64,000 nt of DNA from an uncultured Caryophanales bacterium (GCA_946612115.1 CAMOEI010000003.1:81718-145717); one strand, 5' to 3'; counted from the stretch's first letter, positions 27,340 through 36,050 are shown. Notes: generated by a model not told the origin, from the sequence alone. Made by a program: numbers and translations.

Positions 27340-27951
27340 TTATTCTCCTTGCTCTAACTCTGCTAATGTTTCAATACGAACATTGAATATAGCCGCCAAT
27401 TTGCTAAGCGTGGCAATATTTAAACTGCTAATTTTTCTTCTTCTATTTTTTAAACTAATTAATGAATCATAAGGGATATTTGTTTTCTCAGAAATATCTT
27501 TCATAGAATATTTGTATTTTTTAGCAAGGATAGAAAGAACTGTATTCTTTTCTTTTCTTTCACAAAATAGTTCTACAATATGAGAAAAATCCATTTCATG
27601 ATAAACATTAAATAAAACAAGCATCTCTTTAATAGGAATATAAATAAAGATTGCCTCAAATGTTAAATGAGTTTTTTGTTGAATCCAAAGATAAGCTTCA
27701 GACGCCCAAAGCGACGTATTATAAACAGGTATTTCTAAATCATCTATTTTTTCAAACGGAAACAAAGATTTAATAAGCTGCCCATCACTAATTAGTGATA
27801 CAGGCGTGTAATCATCTATTTCAATTCCTCTAAAAAAAGAAGAATATGAGATTCTTTTCTCAACAAAATCTAAAGAGAATTTGCGGTCAATAGCAAACGA
27901 CAACACTCTTTCAAACAATTCAGCAAAGTCGTAGAAAAGCTCATCCCTCAT
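27340..27951 (-). CDS. HTH regulator, probable antitoxin of a DUF3990-type toxin
   Basis: 203 residues. Residues about 148-195 form a helix-turn-helix (SMKDISEKTNIPYDSLISLK, then LNIATLSKLAAIFN). The N-terminal 130 residues have no domain I recognise. It overlaps the DUF3990-like gene by 11 nt and lies second in the pair, the arrangement seen when an HTH antitoxin accompanies an ADP-ribosyltransferase-type toxin. It ends 2 bp before tatD. It likely binds the palindrome at 28644-28657. Confidence 0.6.
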   Translation of the reverse strand: MRDELFYDFAELFERVLSFAIDRKFSLDFVEKRISYSSFFRGIEIDDYTPVSLISDGQLIKSLFPFEKIDDLEIPVYNTSLWASEAYLWIQQKTHLTFEAIFIYIPIKEMLVLFNVYHEMDFSHIVELFCERKEKNTVLSILAKKYKYSMKDISEKTNIPYDSLISLKNRRRKISSLNIATLSKLAAIFNVRIETLAELEQGE

Positions 27952-28603
27952 AATTTTCCCTCATTAAATCGATGATATATTTTTTATTTATATCAACAGG
28001 CTGGTCAATAATATCTCTTGCCTTATTAGAAGCTTCTTTGACCACTGAGTGATATATGCCTAAAAATGTTTCATCACATTCAATTATTTCTTTAAAATGC
28101 AATAACGCTATAGCTCTTTGTGATTTGAAAACATATTGAGTTCCTAAATTTCCTAACAAATAGATTTCTTCCAAATCATTAAACGATAGTCTTCCTTCTA
28201 CAAAACTTAATGGGAATCTGAAATATGAATCGTCCGCACGATAACCAATAATGACATCATATTGTTCAACATCAATATAGAATTTATCTAACCATTCAAG
28301 GAAATTACTGCGGCCTTTTTTAAATGTAGACGTTAATTCGTGGTGATGCATTAATATTGCTACCCAATTAAGAACAGAATATTTATTCTTATCAGTCAGA
28401 TCTAATATTTTTAGTTCTTTATACCTTCTGTCATCAATAAAGTATTTATTAACAACGCCTAATTCATTTTGCTTACACGCCCAAACCTTTGCGGATGTTA
28501 AATCTTTTGTCAAATAAAAAGCTGGCCCATAGTCATTATGTATCTGAGAGCCCCTATATATAGGATTTTGAATTAGCTTTTTACTTCCGTGATAAAAAAT
28601 CAT
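27941..28603 (-). CDS. DUF3990-like protein, putative ADP-ribosyltransferase-fold toxin
   Basis: 220 residues. The N-terminus MIFYHGSKKLIQNPIYRG, then NDYGPAFYLTKD and the Ala-Trp-Ala segment, match the DUF3990 pattern (YHGS...NDFGxGFYLT...A..WA). DUF3990 is thought to share the ADP-ribosyltransferase fold. His5, Tyr30 and an acidic site in GYRADDSY (about 120-127) could form the H-Y-E/D active set. It precedes the HTH gene with an 11-nt overlap, between mnmE and tatD. I see it as the toxin of a pair; target and activity are unknown. Confidence 0.6.
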   Translation of the reverse strand: MIFYHGSKKLIQNPIYRGSQIHNDYGPAFYLTKDLTSAKVWACKQNELGVVNKYFIDDRRYKELKILDLTDKNKYSVLNWVAILMHHHELTSTFKKGRSNFLEWLDKFYIDVEQYDVIIGYRADDSYFRFPLSFVEGRLSFNDLEEIYLLGNLGTQYVFKSQRAIALLHFKEIIECDETFLGIYHSVVKEASNKARDIIDQPVDINKKYIIDLMRENYEG

Positions 28604-28643
28604 ACTTTAATTATATTCTATTCGTTCAAAATTTCAATTTTTA

Positions 28644-28657
28644 TGTACAATTGTACA
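28644..28657. promoter_or_regulatory. palindromic operator candidate of the DUF3990/HTH pair
   Basis: TGTACAATTGTACA, a perfect 14-bp palindrome 40 bp before the DUF3990-like start codon, in the gap after mnmE. Its position fits autoregulation by the HTH protein. Confidence 0.55.
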
Positions 28658-28685
28658 AACTTTTCGCGTTTTTGAGCGAATTTGA

Positions 28686-30020
28686 CTACTTCCCAACACA
28701 GAATCTTGAGAAGATTTCTTTAGAGAGATCGTTTTGATTGTTCTCCCCTAAAATTTCTAAACAAGTATTATAAGCATCTAAGATAGAAACACTGACGAGA
28801 TCGATTGGTAAATCATTATTCGCATCTTCTTTAGCCTTTAATAAACTTTCTTTGATATGTCTAAGCAAACCTAATTGTCTAACATTATTTAAAGAAGGTG
28901 TTTTAAAGGTTTCTTCTTTAATACCAAGTTTTTCATAGACTGCGTTTTTTAAAGAAGTTAAATCATTATTAAGTGCGGAAACATAGATTTTAGATTTATC
29001 TAATGTTCCATTTAATTTATCCGCTTTGTTGTAGATGATTAAATGTGGTTTATCTTTTACTAAATCTAAGATTTGTTTATCTTCCTCTTCTAATTCTTTA
29101 GAGGAATCTAAGACCACCAAGGTGAGATCTGCTTTATTAATCGCGTCAAGAGATTTATTAACTCCTATTGCCTCGATTTTATCTTCGCTTTCTCTAATAC
29201 CCGCAGTGTCTAATAAATGTAAAACGATACCGTTAAGATTAACTTCGCCTTCTACAACATCTCTAGTCGTACCTGCGATATCAGTAACAATCGCTTTTGA
29301 TTCTCCTAATAAAGCGTTAAGTAAAGATGATTTACCAACATTAGGTTTTCCCGCGATAGCGACTTTAATACCTTCTTTAACAATTAATCCTTTTTCTCCA
29401 GATTCCACTAGAGAGTCGATTAACGGAACTAAAGCATCCACCATGTCAACGACATGTCCTTTATTAGCGACTTCGATATCTTCATATTCTGGATAATCGA
29501 TATTAACTTCAATTAGAGATAAAACATCAGCGATTTTAGTTTTGATTGGTAAAATCAATTTAGATGTTTCTCCTTTTAAAGAAAGGATAGATAGTTCTTT
29601 AGCTTCTTTAGTGGTGGCGTTAATGACATCATTAATCGCTTCAGCTTGAATTAAATCAATCTTTTGATGAAGGAACGCTCTAGAGGAATATTCTCCATTA
29701 GTTGCGTATCTTGCTCCATGTTTAATCAACAATTCGATAATCTCGTTAGCGATAAGGACGCTTCCATGACAAATAATTTCAACAAGGTCTTCTCCAGTAA
29801 ATGATTTAGGGCCTTTATAAATACATAAAACAACTTGGTCGATGACTTTGTCATTATCAACGATGTTGCCCACTAAAAGGGTTCTTTCTTTAATATCTCT
29901 AATATCCTTAGAAAAGCATTTAGAAACAATCTCAAAACAATCATCACCAGACACTCTAATGATGGCAAGCGCACTTTTAAGTGGTGCGGTAGCTAAAGCG
30001 ACAATTGTTTCAAACACCAT
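28686..30020 (-). CDS. mnmE: tRNA uridine-5-carboxymethylaminomethyl modification GTPase
   Basis: 444 residues from ATG 30020 (MVFETIVALAT). An ATG 9 codons earlier falls inside a terminator hairpin and is rejected. MnmE with MnmG modifies U34 of certain tRNAs. An N-terminal formyl-THF-binding domain is followed by an embedded Ras-like G domain (GKPNVGKSSLLNAL, TDIAGTTRD, DTAGIR and IYNKADKL). The C-terminus ends in FCVGK, the catalytic CxGK. Gene order jag-mnmE matches other Bacilli. mnmG is not in the window. Confidence 0.95.
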   Translation of the reverse strand: MVFETIVALATAPLKSALAIIRVSGDDCFEIVSKCFSKDIRDIKERTLLVGNIVDNDKVIDQVVLCIYKGPKSFTGEDLVEIICHGSVLIANEIIELLIKHGARYATNGEYSSRAFLHQKIDLIQAEAINDVINATTKEAKELSILSLKGETSKLILPIKTKIADVLSLIEVNIDYPEYEDIEVANKGHVVDMVDALVPLIDSLVESGEKGLIVKEGIKVAIAGKPNVGKSSLLNALLGESKAIVTDIAGTTRDVVEGEVNLNGIVLHLLDTAGIRESEDKIEAIGVNKSLDAINKADLTLVVLDSSKELEEEDKQILDLVKDKPHLIIYNKADKLNGTLDKSKIYVSALNNDLTSLKNAVYEKLGIKEETFKTPSLNNVRQLGLLRHIKESLLKAKEDANNDLPIDLVSVSILDAYNTCLEILGENNQNDLSKEIFSRFCVGK

Positions 30021-30035
30021 AATCTTTTTCTTTAG

Positions 30036-30055
30036 AAAAGCACCCATGTGGGTGC
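30036..30055 (-). terminator. intrinsic terminator between jag and mnmE
   Basis: Minus strand GCACCC-ACAT-GGGTGC then TTTTCT, 15 bp before the mnmE start. It separates the rpmH-jag unit from mnmE, or attenuates it. Confidence 0.65.
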
Positions 30056-30069
30056 ATGTTTTCTATAAA

Positions 30070-30669
30070 TTATTCAACGTAAATGATTTGGACTTGTCTA
30101 TGTGTGCCTTCACCGATAGATTCAGTGCGAACATTTCTCCATCCGCTTAAAGCATTATGGATTGCTCTTCTTTCATCCGCTGGCATTGGTTCAAAAGTGT
30201 AAGTTGTTTTAGTTTTTTGAACATCTTTTGCACACTTTCTAGCGAGTCTTTCTAATCGATAATATTTATTATCTTTATAGCCATTAATATCGAGAAGAAT
30301 TCTAAATCTCTTATGGAAGTGATTGTTAGTGGCTAACTTCACTAATTCGTTAAGAGCTTGAAGAGTGACACCGTTTTTTCCAATTAAAATTGGATTATGA
30401 GTGCTATCGATAGTGATTCTAATAACATCATTATCTAATTTGCTCTTCACTGAGCTTTCGATTCCTAAGGAATCAATCGCATTTAGAAGGTAATCTTCTG
30501 CGTATAAAATAACATCAGAAAGATCATAGACTTCAATTTGTACTTTCTTTGAGAAAAGTCCGACAGTTTTTCCATAATCAAGGAAGATTAAATCTTGAAT
30601 TGGGGTGCCAGTCTCTTCTGAAGCTTTTTGGAGAGCTTCATCCACTGTTTTTCCTAAATAAACTTGCAT
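30070..30669 (-). CDS. jag: Jag/KhpB (SpoIIIJ-associated) RNA-binding protein
   Basis: 199 residues. The Jag-N domain opens it (VYLGKTVDEALQKASEETG). A KH domain follows at about 75-145 with IGKNGVTLQALNELV, and an R3H domain at about 150-199 with the R...H pair in ADERRAIHNALSGW. KhpB/Jag with KhpA binds RNA and affects cell division and elongation in Gram-positives. It lies after yidC as in most Bacilli. Confidence 0.93.
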   Translation of the reverse strand: MQVYLGKTVDEALQKASEETGTPIQDLIFLDYGKTVGLFSKKVQIEVYDLSDVILYAEDYLLNAIDSLGIESSVKSKLDNDVIRITIDSTHNPILIGKNGVTLQALNELVKLATNNHFHKRFRILLDINGYKDNKYYRLERLARKCAKDVQKTKTTYTFEPMPADERRAIHNALSGWRNVRTESIGEGTHRQVQIIYVE

Positions 30670-30684
30670 AGTATTATGCTCCTA

Positions 30685-32274
30685 TTAAATCTTTTTCTTT
30701 TTGTGGTGAGCGGTAACTGCTTGAGTGATAACAGTTTGAATGACAGAAATAACCGCACCAATGAACCAATAAACACCCATTGCAGAAGCAAGGGAGAATC
30801 CCATGAAGATAATCATCGCAAGCATGACATAGGTGAAAATCTTCATTTGGTTATTTTGAGATTTTTGTGCTGGGTTTTTACCTAATTTAGCAACTTCTTT
30901 AGCTTTCTTCTTTTGATACCATTGAGGTAAAAGCATACTGACTGTTTGCGCTCCTGCCATTAAAAGGAATAAGAATAGTGCAGTAACTGCGCTATATCCT
31001 CCAGCAGGACCCCAGTTTGCTTGATTAAATAATGCATCTCTAATTGTGACTGAAAGTTTTAAACCTAAAACGGAACCATTTGCTAAAGCAGCAGATCCAC
31101 TTAAAGCACCCCAGACACAGATGAAGACTGGGAATTGAACAATCATTACAATGATAGTGGTGAAAGGATTAATCTTATTCTTCTTATAAAGACGATTCAT
31201 CTCTTCCGCCATACGTTGCTTTTCAACTTGAGATGTATTGCTATTTGGGTATTTGGCTTGAATCTTTTGAATTTCAGGTTGAAGTTCAGTCATTTTCGCA
31301 TTAGAGCTATTTTGTTTAAATGTTGCAAGTAACATTAAACCTCTAACGATTAAAGTGACAAAAACAATAGCAAGAAGCGCAGCTACTCCAGCGGACGCTC
31401 CTGTTCCTCTAAATCCTGAAGAGATTTGGTCGATTAACCAACCGATTGGATAGACGAGTAAGCCTTCGAATAATCCAAGGCTCCAGGCTCTAGACCAACT
31501 TTGTCCATCTAAATAGACACCTTCTGTGGAATAACCATAAGATCCATATTTATCTGTTTTTGTTGTTAAACAAGTTCTCGCACTAGCAACATAACTATTC
31601 AACTTAGCTTTATAGGCTGCAACGAAGTCTGTACTTGGACACTTGTTAAAATCTTCGACTTTTCCTCTTGCTTCGGCGTCGATAAGAGTCCAGTTATCCC
31701 ATTTCTTACCAGCTTCGCTTGAGAAATATTTAAGGAAGGAGAGTTTACTTAAAATACGATTAAATTTCGCTAAATCTTCACTTTTACTTAAGTCTAACGA
31801 ATCACCATCAGAAATTTCAGAGGTGTGATCTAGACCATAATAAATCACTTCCCTTAGAAGAATTTTATCGAATGTAGCGAAATATAACTCTGAACCAGCA
31901 TCAACGGTTACATAGCCACTTTTACCAACAGATGAGATGATGGAATTAAGATAAGTTAGTTTATCAACATTAATGTTGGTCTTCTTTTCTTTTTCCTTTA
32001 TTTCATTCCCAAATCTAAATCCGCCTATTTCATCATCAAAGTGAGCGGTAGTTATGGAATAGTTTTTAAGTGTAAAAGTGCTTCCTGTTTCAGGAGAAGT
32101 GAAATCAAGTGGTGCTTCACTTCCTGCTTCATAACGTGTAATTCCTGGATCGAATGCATACATCATTCGCCCAACATCGACTCTGGTACAAAAGTTTGCG
32201 GTACAGCTAGATAATGTCACCAAACCCAAAATTGTGACACCTAAACTTAGTCCAATTTTTGTTCTTTTTTTCAT
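30685..32274 (-). CDS. yidC: membrane protein insertase YidC/OxaA, enlarged
   Basis: 529 residues, about twice Bacillus SpoIIIJ. The N-terminus has a lipobox (LSSC, Cys24). About 240 extra residues rich in Ser/Asp/Lys follow before the conserved five-helix core (starting near 270). Core features are the basic hydrophilic-groove region RGLMLLATFKQNSS, the cytosolic loop LQPEIQKIQAKYPN and the Lys-rich tail. It inserts proteins into the membrane with or without Sec. The start overlaps rnpA by 4 nt (ATGA), as is usual. Confidence 0.92.
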   Translation of the reverse strand: MKKRTKIGLSLGVTILGLVTLSSCTANFCTRVDVGRMMYAFDPGITRYEAGSEAPLDFTSPETGSTFTLKNYSITTAHFDDEIGGFRFGNEIKEKEKKTNINVDKLTYLNSIISSVGKSGYVTVDAGSELYFATFDKILLREVIYYGLDHTSEISDGDSLDLSKSEDLAKFNRILSKLSFLKYFSSEAGKKWDNWTLIDAEARGKVEDFNKCPSTDFVAAYKAKLNSYVASARTCLTTKTDKYGSYGYSTEGVYLDGQSWSRAWSLGLFEGLLVYPIGWLIDQISSGFRGTGASAGVAALLAIVFVTLIVRGLMLLATFKQNSSNAKMTELQPEIQKIQAKYPNSNTSQVEKQRMAEEMNRLYKKNKINPFTTIIVMIVQFPVFICVWGALSGSAALANGSVLGLKLSVTIRDALFNQANWGPAGGYSAVTALFLFLLMAGAQTVSMLLPQWYQKKKAKEVAKLGKNPAQKSQNNQMKIFTYVMLAMIIFMGFSLASAMGVYWFIGAVISVIQTVITQAVTAHHKKKKI

Positions 32275-32606
32275 TCTTTTGTTCCTATTCTACTCAACAA
32301 ATTGTTGAGACTACTTTTGTTATTATCAAAGGATTGATCTAAAAATTCTTTTTTGACGACAATAACGATATCGAATGTGTGAGAAGAGTAATTAAATAAC
32401 GAGTCACACATAGCTCGGACCTGCCTCTTAATACGATTTCTAGTCACTGCGTCTCCAATTTTCTTTGAAACGCTTAACCCTATACGGCTATAGGTCAAAC
32501 CATTTGAAATGTAATGGATGATATAGGGCGACTCTTTTAAGACTTTCCCTGTTTTAACCGTAACTCCAAATTCTTCGTTTGATTTGATACGATTAATGGT
32601 TTTCAT
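32271..32606 (-). CDS. rnpA: ribonuclease P protein component
   Basis: 111 residues. Basic protein that binds the RNase P RNA for tRNA 5' maturation. The family segment RIGLSVSKKIGDAVTRNRIKRQVR (conserved RNR motif) is intact. It lies between rpmH and yidC, overlapping yidC by 4 nt. The ATG follows a GGAG site. Confidence 0.95.
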   Translation of the reverse strand: MKTINRIKSNEEFGVTVKTGKVLKESPYIIHYISNGLTYSRIGLSVSKKIGDAVTRNRIKRQVRAMCDSLFNYSSHTFDIVIVVKKEFLDQSFDNNKSSLNNLLSRIGTKE

Positions 32607-32624
32607 TATTTCTCCAAAGGGAAA

Positions 32625-32759
32625 TTAGGCTGCTAATTGTTTGCGGCCTTTTGCTCTTCTTCTGGCTAAGACTTTACGTCCGTTAGCGGTTTTCATTCTT
32701 GCTCTAAAACCAGCCTTGTGAGAGTGTTTTACTTTACTTGGTTGATAAGTTCTTTTCAT
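32625..32759 (-). CDS. rpmH: 50S ribosomal protein L34
   Basis: 44 residues, [22 protein letters not shown] then a basic tail with [10 protein letters not shown]. The start at 32759 has a strong GGAGGA site; the longer open frame upstream is noncoding origin DNA. It is first in the rpmH-rnpA-yidC-jag run beside oriC. Confidence 0.97.
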   Translation of the reverse strand: MKRTYQPSKVKHSHKAGFRARMKTANGRKVLARRRAKGRKQLAA

Positions 32760-32792
32760 AATACGTGTTCCTCCAAATTTTACGCAATAAAG

Positions 32793-32822
32793 ATTATAAA
32801 GGCATTTATTTATAAATGTCAA
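32793..32822 (-). promoter_or_regulatory. promoter of the rpmH operon
   Basis: Minus strand: -35 TTGACA, 18-bp spacer, -10 TATAAT, matching consensus in both boxes. The start would be about 25 nt before the GGAGGA of rpmH. Confidence 0.75.
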
Positions 32823-32875
32823 AGAAATAAGCGCGCGACACACTTGGGCGAGACTTTTTTTCGACAAATTGAGCG

Positions 32876-33140
32876 TGTGGAAAAGTAGAACACCAGGAAA
32901 AGTTGCAAAAATCGATTTTTTGGTTATCCACATTCCACTTTAGGCTAAAAAAATGAAAAAATAGGTTAAAATCAATGAATAAAATTCATTGATGGATTAT
33001 GGATAAACCTACATTTATTTTTATCAACCAAAATCCACATTTTCACACATTTATCCACTTATTATCCACATTTTAAAATTGTGGAAAACTTGATTTTTTG
33101 ACCTATATAAAATATGTTTCTATTTTTCATGTGTGGAAAA
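32876..33140. other. oriC, upstream DnaA-box cluster
   Basis: The 460-bp gap between rpmH and dnaA holds DnaA boxes. Perfect TTATCCACA lies at 32924-32932 and 33062-33070. Near matches are at 33051-33059 (TTATCCACT) and, on the minus strand, 32876-32884, 33080-33088 and 33132-33140 (TTTTCCACA) and 32998-33006. With a second cluster after dnaA this makes a bipartite origin of the Bacillus kind. Genes diverge from here on both sides. No protein gene lies in the gap. Confidence 0.85.
33098..33126 (+). promoter_or_regulatory. dnaA promoter within the DnaA boxes
   Basis: -35 TTGACC, 17 bp, -10 TATTTT, with DnaA boxes immediately before and after it. This fits autorepression of dnaA by DnaA. Confidence 0.55.
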
Positions 33141-33219
33141 GTAAAAAGTATGTATTTTTCTATTAAAGAAATAAGCAAATTATTCTATAATTAATCGCAA
33201 TTAAAAGGACTACAACATT

Positions 33220-34614
33220 ATGGTAAGCACAATATCTGAAATAACAAAACTCTGGACGAAATGTCAAAAAAGATTAAAGGAAAGAATCGATGAAGAATAT
33301 TCATATGATTACTTTATTTCAGGTAGCTATATCCATGAAGTCAAAAACGGCCAAATTGTTTTGGTAGTGAAATCTCCTTTTATCAAATCTGTTGTAAATT
33401 CCAAATATAGAGACTTAATTTTGGATGTAATCCAAGAATTTGAAGACGATCCTTATACTTTAGAGGTCATTTCTTCTGATGAATTAGCCAAAAAGGGTCA
33501 AGAAGAAGTAATTGGAAAAAATGAAGAGAAAATTGTTTCTGATGAAACAAAACCTCAATTCTTTGAAGGCGCGGTAGTCAAACCAGAATTAACTTTCGAG
33601 AAGTTTGTTGTTGGTGAATTTAATAAAGAAGCTTATAAGGCTGCTTTATATGTCGCTGAAAACGGAGGAACTTTATTTAATCCATTGTTCATCTACTCTA
33701 GAAGTGGATTAGGAAAGACTCACTTACTCCACGCGATTGGCAATAAAATCATCGAAAAGAGAATGCCAAACGCGAAGATCTTATATATCACTGCGAATGA
33801 CTTTGTTGAAGAATACATTAGATATGTCAGAGGAGAAAAAGAGTTAGAAACTCTTAAAAGCTATATCAAAGGTGTTGACGTCTTATTATTGGACGATGTT
33901 CAATTCCTTGCCGGGAAGGTTAAAACCGAAGAGATGTTCTTCTACATTTACCAAGATTTAATTAACAAAGGTAAACGAATTATCATCACTTCTGATAGAG
34001 AACCAAATGAACTCAAAGGATTAGAAGATCGACTAATCACTAGATTCACTCAAGGCTTAACAGTAAAAATTAAAGAACCAGATTTAGACACTTGTGTCGA
34101 AATCTTAAAGCAAAAATTAACTCAAGCTGGTATTGATTTAAATAAGTTTGATGATAATGTTCTCATCTTCTTAGCAGAAAAGTTCTCTAGAGATGTAAGA
34201 GAAATTGAAGGTGTAGTTAATAGCTTAACATTCTCTTGCCTCAACCTCATGGATGAAGAAAGATTCACAATGGATGTCGCAATTAAAGCAGTAGGTTCAA
34301 TTAAAGGTGGCAAAAACATCGCTACTCAATTAAGTGAACAAAAGATTATCAATGTTGTTGCGGATTATTACAATTTGACTCCTTCTCAAATCACTGGAAA
34401 AGAAAGAACCAATCAAATTGCTTTAGCAAGACACATCGCAATGTACCTAATTAAGAAACATTTAGATCTTCCATTTAAGAAAATTGGACAAATGTTTGGA
34501 GGTAAAGATCACACAACTGTTATGAGTGGTATCTCGAAAGTGGAAAAAGAGTTGAAAACTAACGATCAACTAATCGCCGCGATTAACGAACTAGAAGCAA
34601 GGCTTTCTAAATAA
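33220..34614 (+). CDS. dnaA: chromosomal replication initiator protein
   Basis: 464 residues. Domain I covers about 1-90. The AAA+ domain has Walker A RSGLGKTHLLHAIGN, Walker B DVLLLDDVQFLAGK and the initiator-specific region. The C-terminal DNA-binding domain has the box-recognition motif GGKDHTTVMSGISKVE. DnaA melts oriC and recruits the helicase. It is flanked by DnaA-box clusters, followed by dnaN. Confidence 0.98.
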   Translation: MVSTISEITKLWTKCQKRLKERIDEEYSYDYFISGSYIHEVKNGQIVLVVKSPFIKSVVNSKYRDLILDVIQEFEDDPYTLEVISSDELAKKGQEEVIGKNEEKIVSDETKPQFFEGAVVKPELTFEKFVVGEFNKEAYKAALYVAENGGTLFNPLFIYSRSGLGKTHLLHAIGNKIIEKRMPNAKILYITANDFVEEYIRYVRGEKELETLKSYIKGVDVLLLDDVQFLAGKVKTEEMFFYIYQDLINKGKRIIITSDREPNELKGLEDRLITRFTQGLTVKIKEPDLDTCVEILKQKLTQAGIDLNKFDDNVLIFLAEKFSRDVREIEGVVNSLTFSCLNLMDEERFTMDVAIKAVGSIKGGKNIATQLSEQKIINVVADYYNLTPSQITGKERTNQIALARHIAMYLIKKHLDLPFKKIGQMFGGKDHTTVMSGISKVEKELKTNDQLIAAINELEARLSK

Positions 34615-34682
34615 TTTATTAAAAATAAATAGTTTAGACCTACATCAATGTGGTAGAATGAATTTAAATAAGGATTAATGAG

Positions 34683-34725
34683 TTTTCCACATTATCCACA
34701 TGACCAATTATTATTATAAATAATA
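34683..34725 (+). other. oriC unwinding element (DnaA boxes plus DnaA-trio-like repeat)
   Basis: In the dnaA-dnaN gap, tandem boxes TTTTCCACA (34683-34691) and TTATCCACA (34692-34700) are followed by TGACC and then TTATTATTATAAATAA. This is the order of the basal unwinding system of Bacillus: boxes, a short GC stretch, then DnaA-trios (complement 3'-AAT-5' repeated). It is the likely site of strand opening. Confidence 0.7.
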
Positions 34726-34751
34726 TATAAATATAAAAAGGGATTTTAAAA

Positions 34752-35876
34752 ATGAGATTCATAATTAAAAGAGACGAATTATTAAAAGGATTGTTAATTG
34801 CTGGTAGAGCAGTTAACTCAAAATCTGCTGCTAATCCAGTTTTATCTAACTTCAAACTTGAGTTAGCGGATGAAGGACTTTTTATTACAGGTAGTAACTA
34901 CGAATTAACTATTAGAACATGTATCCCTTATTCAAGAGATGATGTTGAAATTATTCGTAATGTAAAACAAGGTTCAACCTTAGTTAACGCTAAAATCATT
35001 TCTGATATGGCTAGAAAGATCGATACTGATGAAATCAGTTTTGAAGTTATCGATTCCACAATTGCAGTCATTACAGCAGGAAAGATTAAATATAATTTAA
35101 ATTGCATTAGAGCGGAAGAGTACGCTGACATTGATTTAGAACCAACAGGTATCCAAATCTCTTTGAGCAAAGTAGAATTCTCTTCTTTAGTCAGTCAAAC
35201 AGCCTTCGCAGCATCTTTAAAAGAGCAAAGACCAATTCTTACCGCAATCAATTTAGAAGCTAGTGATGGCTATTTAACTGCAACCGCAACCGATAGTGCT
35301 AGATTAGCAAAGAAAACTATTTCAATCTCCACAGATTTGAAATTCACTGCTAATGTTCCAGCAAAGATGATGGTGGAAGTTGATCACTTATTAGAAGGTT
35401 CCGAATCTGTTAAGGTTGCCTTAAGTGATAAGAAAGCCTTATTTAGCTTTGAAAACACCGTCATTGCGACACGTTTAATCGCTGGTGAATATCCTAACAC
35501 TAAAAACATCGTTCCACGCATTACAAACTATTCTTTAGAAGTTAACGCTGCTGATTTCATGAAAGCTATCGATAGAGTTAACATTCTATCATTAGATAGA
35601 GAAAATGTTGTTGACCTCTTATTAAGCGAAGATAACGTCGAGATTAGTGTTAAGTCATCTCAAGTTGGATCTGCAAGTGAGAAAATGGATGTCTTCAAGT
35701 TCGAAGGCAATAACCTACAAATCAGTTTCAACAGTGAGTTTGTTCTCTCTGCAATTAAAGCTTTAAATAGTGAAGATGTGACCTTCTTGTTCGTTGGAGA
35801 AATGAAACCATTTATCATTAAAAATCCAGCTGATGAGAGTGTAGTTCAAATTGTCACTCCAGTTAGAACTTATTAA
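34752..35876 (+). CDS. dnaN: DNA polymerase III beta sliding clamp
   Basis: 374 residues, the usual clamp length, with three repeated clamp domains. It starts MRFIIKRDELLKGLLIAGRAV. The C-terminal end VVQIVTPVRTY closes with the usual P-x-R motif. The dimeric ring tethers polymerase to DNA. It follows dnaA and ends at a terminator. Confidence 0.97.
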   Translation: MRFIIKRDELLKGLLIAGRAVNSKSAANPVLSNFKLELADEGLFITGSNYELTIRTCIPYSRDDVEIIRNVKQGSTLVNAKIISDMARKIDTDEISFEVIDSTIAVITAGKIKYNLNCIRAEEYADIDLEPTGIQISLSKVEFSSLVSQTAFAASLKEQRPILTAINLEASDGYLTATATDSARLAKKTISISTDLKFTANVPAKMMVEVDHLLEGSESVKVALSDKKALFSFENTVIATRLIAGEYPNTKNIVPRITNYSLEVNAADFMKAIDRVNILSLDRENVVDLLLSEDNVEISVKSSQVGSASEKMDVFKFEGNNLQISFNSEFVLSAIKALNSEDVTFLFVGEMKPFIIKNPADESVVQIVTPVRTY

Positions 35877-35897
35877 TTAAAACAAATATTCAAAATT

Positions 35898-35925
35898 AGC
35901 GGGTCAATCGACCTGCTTTTTTGAT
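35898..35925 (+). terminator. intrinsic terminator after dnaN
   Basis: AGCGGGTC-AATC-GACCTGCT stem followed by TTTTT. Confidence 0.85.
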
Positions 35926-35968
35926 TTTAATCAAATCTAGAGCGCTGTTTTAAAGCACAAAAACGCCT

Positions 35969-36031
35969 ATTTTAAGCCTATAAAACTTTATGGAATAATA
36001 TATTCCATTTTAAGCCTATATACTGTATAAT
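35969..36031 (+). promoter_or_regulatory. repeat-palindrome-repeat control region of yaaA-recF-gyrB-gyrA
   Basis: ATTTTAAGCCTATA occurs at 35969-35982 and 36007-36020, 38 bp apart. Between them TGGAATAATATATTCCA (35991-36007) is a perfect 7-bp inverted repeat around ATA. A TATAAT box follows at 36026-36031, about 20 bp before the yaaA start. The layout suggests a regulated promoter for the recF-gyrase operon. Confidence 0.55.
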
Positions 36032-36050
36032 ACCCTCATAGGAGCGTCAA

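Noticed and set aside
30021-30047. Longer MnmE start (MGAFLKKKI)
   Set aside because: The ATG lies inside a terminator hairpin; family proteins start near the FETIVALAT motif.
32760-32933. N-terminal extension of the L34 frame
   Set aside because: L34 begins MKRTYQPS at 32759 with GGAGGA; the extension covers the promoter and origin DNA.
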